A DNA stretch of 64,000 bases from DATBJJ01 sp036556425. GTDB lineage: Bacteria > Acidobacteriota > Vicinamibacteria > Vicinamibacterales > 2-12-FULL-66-21. The notes under the pieces are model-generated. The model saw only the letters and a program-made list of their open reading frames with translations, made no database searches and had not been told where the DNA came from. How positions within the stretch are numbered: position 1 is the first letter of the stretch; the number at the start of each line of letters is the position of its first letter. The translations under genes were made by a program, and so were the position numbers. Positions 63,406 to 64,000 of this stretch are shown one piece after another. Location: contig DATBJJ010000113.1 in assembly GCA_036556425.1 (NCBI GenBank), forward strand, positions 62,001 to 126,000. Reading direction: 5' to 3'.

Positions 63406-64000
63406 GTGCCGACTTGGGGGCGCCTGGTGGTGGCGGCGGCGGCCCTTCGGGTGATCGTTGCCATCGCCTTCTACCTCGCCGGGATCTACAACCACGAAAT
63501 CGACGCTCCGCTGCCGCCCGTCGTCTATGCGGCCCTGATGGTGAGCTTCGCCTCGCTGGGACTGCTCCTCGTCATCGCGGGCAGGAACGATATCCGTGCG
63601 GTCTGGTTGGGGGGCGTGCTGCTCCTGCTCGCCGCGCCGTTGACGAGCCGATTCCTGTCGCAAACGCCGTTCGCGCTCGGGTCGTTTCTCACGCGGGTGC
63701 AAGCAGGGGCCTTCCTGCCGGCGTTCCTCTGGCGCTTCGTGTGCGAGTTCCCTTCGCCTGTCGGCCCCCAGGGACGCGTCGCCGGACGCATCATCACCGC
63801 CGCGGCCGTCGCGTTCGGAGCCGCGGCCTTCGCGGTGAATCTCTCGATCGGCATCTGGCCGGCGCCGACTGCGGAACTGGGATTGCGCACGTGGCTGGCG
63901 ACCGGGCCAGGATCGCCGAGCGTCTACTGGCCCATTCTTCTCCTCGCGAGCGCCGCCGCCGCGGCCACTCTGGTCGTTCGGATGTTCCGCAGCACCGGCG
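63406..64000 (+). CDS. Multi-helix membrane protein, N-terminal part (cut by right edge)
   Basis: The frame from GTG 63406 stays open for 198 codons to the window end. About six hydrophobic segments are visible: LVVAAAALRVIVAIAFYLAG, VVYAALMVSFASLGLLLVIA, AVWLGGVLLLLAAPL, AFLPAFLWRFVCEF, IITAAAVAFGAAAFAVNLSI and VYWPILLLASAAAAATLVV. The WRFVCEFPSP loop and the multi-helix layout resemble the N-terminal sensor block found ahead of histidine-kinase or SpoIIE-phosphatase domains in acidobacterial proteins, but the part that would show this lies outside. An upstream ATG at 63389 is in another frame and stops early. Confidence 0.75.
   Translation, partial: MPTWGRLVVAAAALRVIVAIAFYLAGIYNHEIDAPLPPVVYAALMVSFASLGLLLVIAGRNDIRAVWLGGVLLLLAAPLTSRFLSQTPFALGSFLTRVQAGAFLPAFLWRFVCEFPSPVGPQGRVAGRIITAAAVAFGAAAFAVNLSIGIWPAPTAELGLRTWLATGPGSPSVYWPILLLASAAAAATLVVRMFRSTG

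Overview
The window reads as a high-GC chromosome segment of an acidobacterium, most likely of the Vicinamibacteria type. This is inferred from gene families: three 'orphan' MacB-like permeases in tandem at the left edge and another near the right edge (the acidobacterial duplicated orphan permease, ADOP, family), two TonB-dependent receptors with an N-terminal carboxypeptidase-regulatory-like domain, a serine/threonine kinase with TolB-like and TPR parts, several Tat-exported enzymes, a PQQ-repeat protein and exported cyclophilins. No rRNA, tRNA, CRISPR array, insertion sequence or prophage gene was recognised. Genes are dense and often overlap by 1-8 bases.

Layout. 1-6276: three ADOP-type permeases on +. 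6277-7893: a small regulated operon (membrane protein, XRE regulator, SRPBCC protein) and an exported Pro-rich protein. 8054-16268: ApbE flavin transferase, a SUMF1-like protein, a Tat-exported Gfo/Idh/MocA oxidoreductase, DNA polymerase IV, a NYN/OST-HTH RNA-metabolism protein, and a coupled PQQ-propeller/double-cyclophilin pair. 16342-19857: TonB receptor and a NIF3-like protein. 20053-26855: an AddB/AddA-type helicase-nuclease pair. 26986-32680: a CBS protein, then a four-gene chain of three HlyD/MacA-type adaptors and one MacB-type permease with no ATPase. 32899-41373: methionine synthase behind an ArsR-methyltransferase regulator that has its own promoter/operator, a Ser/Thr kinase and a PLP enzyme. 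41415-48832: hydrolase, iron-permease-family protein, oligoendopeptidase F, cyclophilin, a Cys-rich small protein, and a DUF349 protein. 48829-59361: a histidine kinase and response regulator in one coupled chain with two amidohydrolases, facing an exported protein and a TonB receptor across a triple direct-repeat operator, closed by an MFS transporter. 59404-64000: ADOP permease, a conserved small protein coupled to a class A beta-lactamase-like serine hydrolase, and the start of a membrane protein cut by the right edge.

The most interesting points are regulatory. A perfect 20-bp palindrome sits inside a good promoter in front of the XRE operon. A 9-bp inverted repeat lies between -35 and -10 of the ArsR-methyltransferase/metH operon. 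Three CTTA(A/G)C half-sites with 11-bp period lie between the histidine kinase and the divergent TonB-receptor gene pair, which suggests the two-component system controls an outer-membrane uptake plus amidohydrolase locus. Several genes have a -10-like hexamer ending 6-8 bases before the start codon, which points to leaderless transcripts. A degenerate 7-mer repeat (GCGGTCC-like) occurs in two intergenic spaces and inside metH, and a related repeat codes for the C-terminal tail of the histidine kinase.
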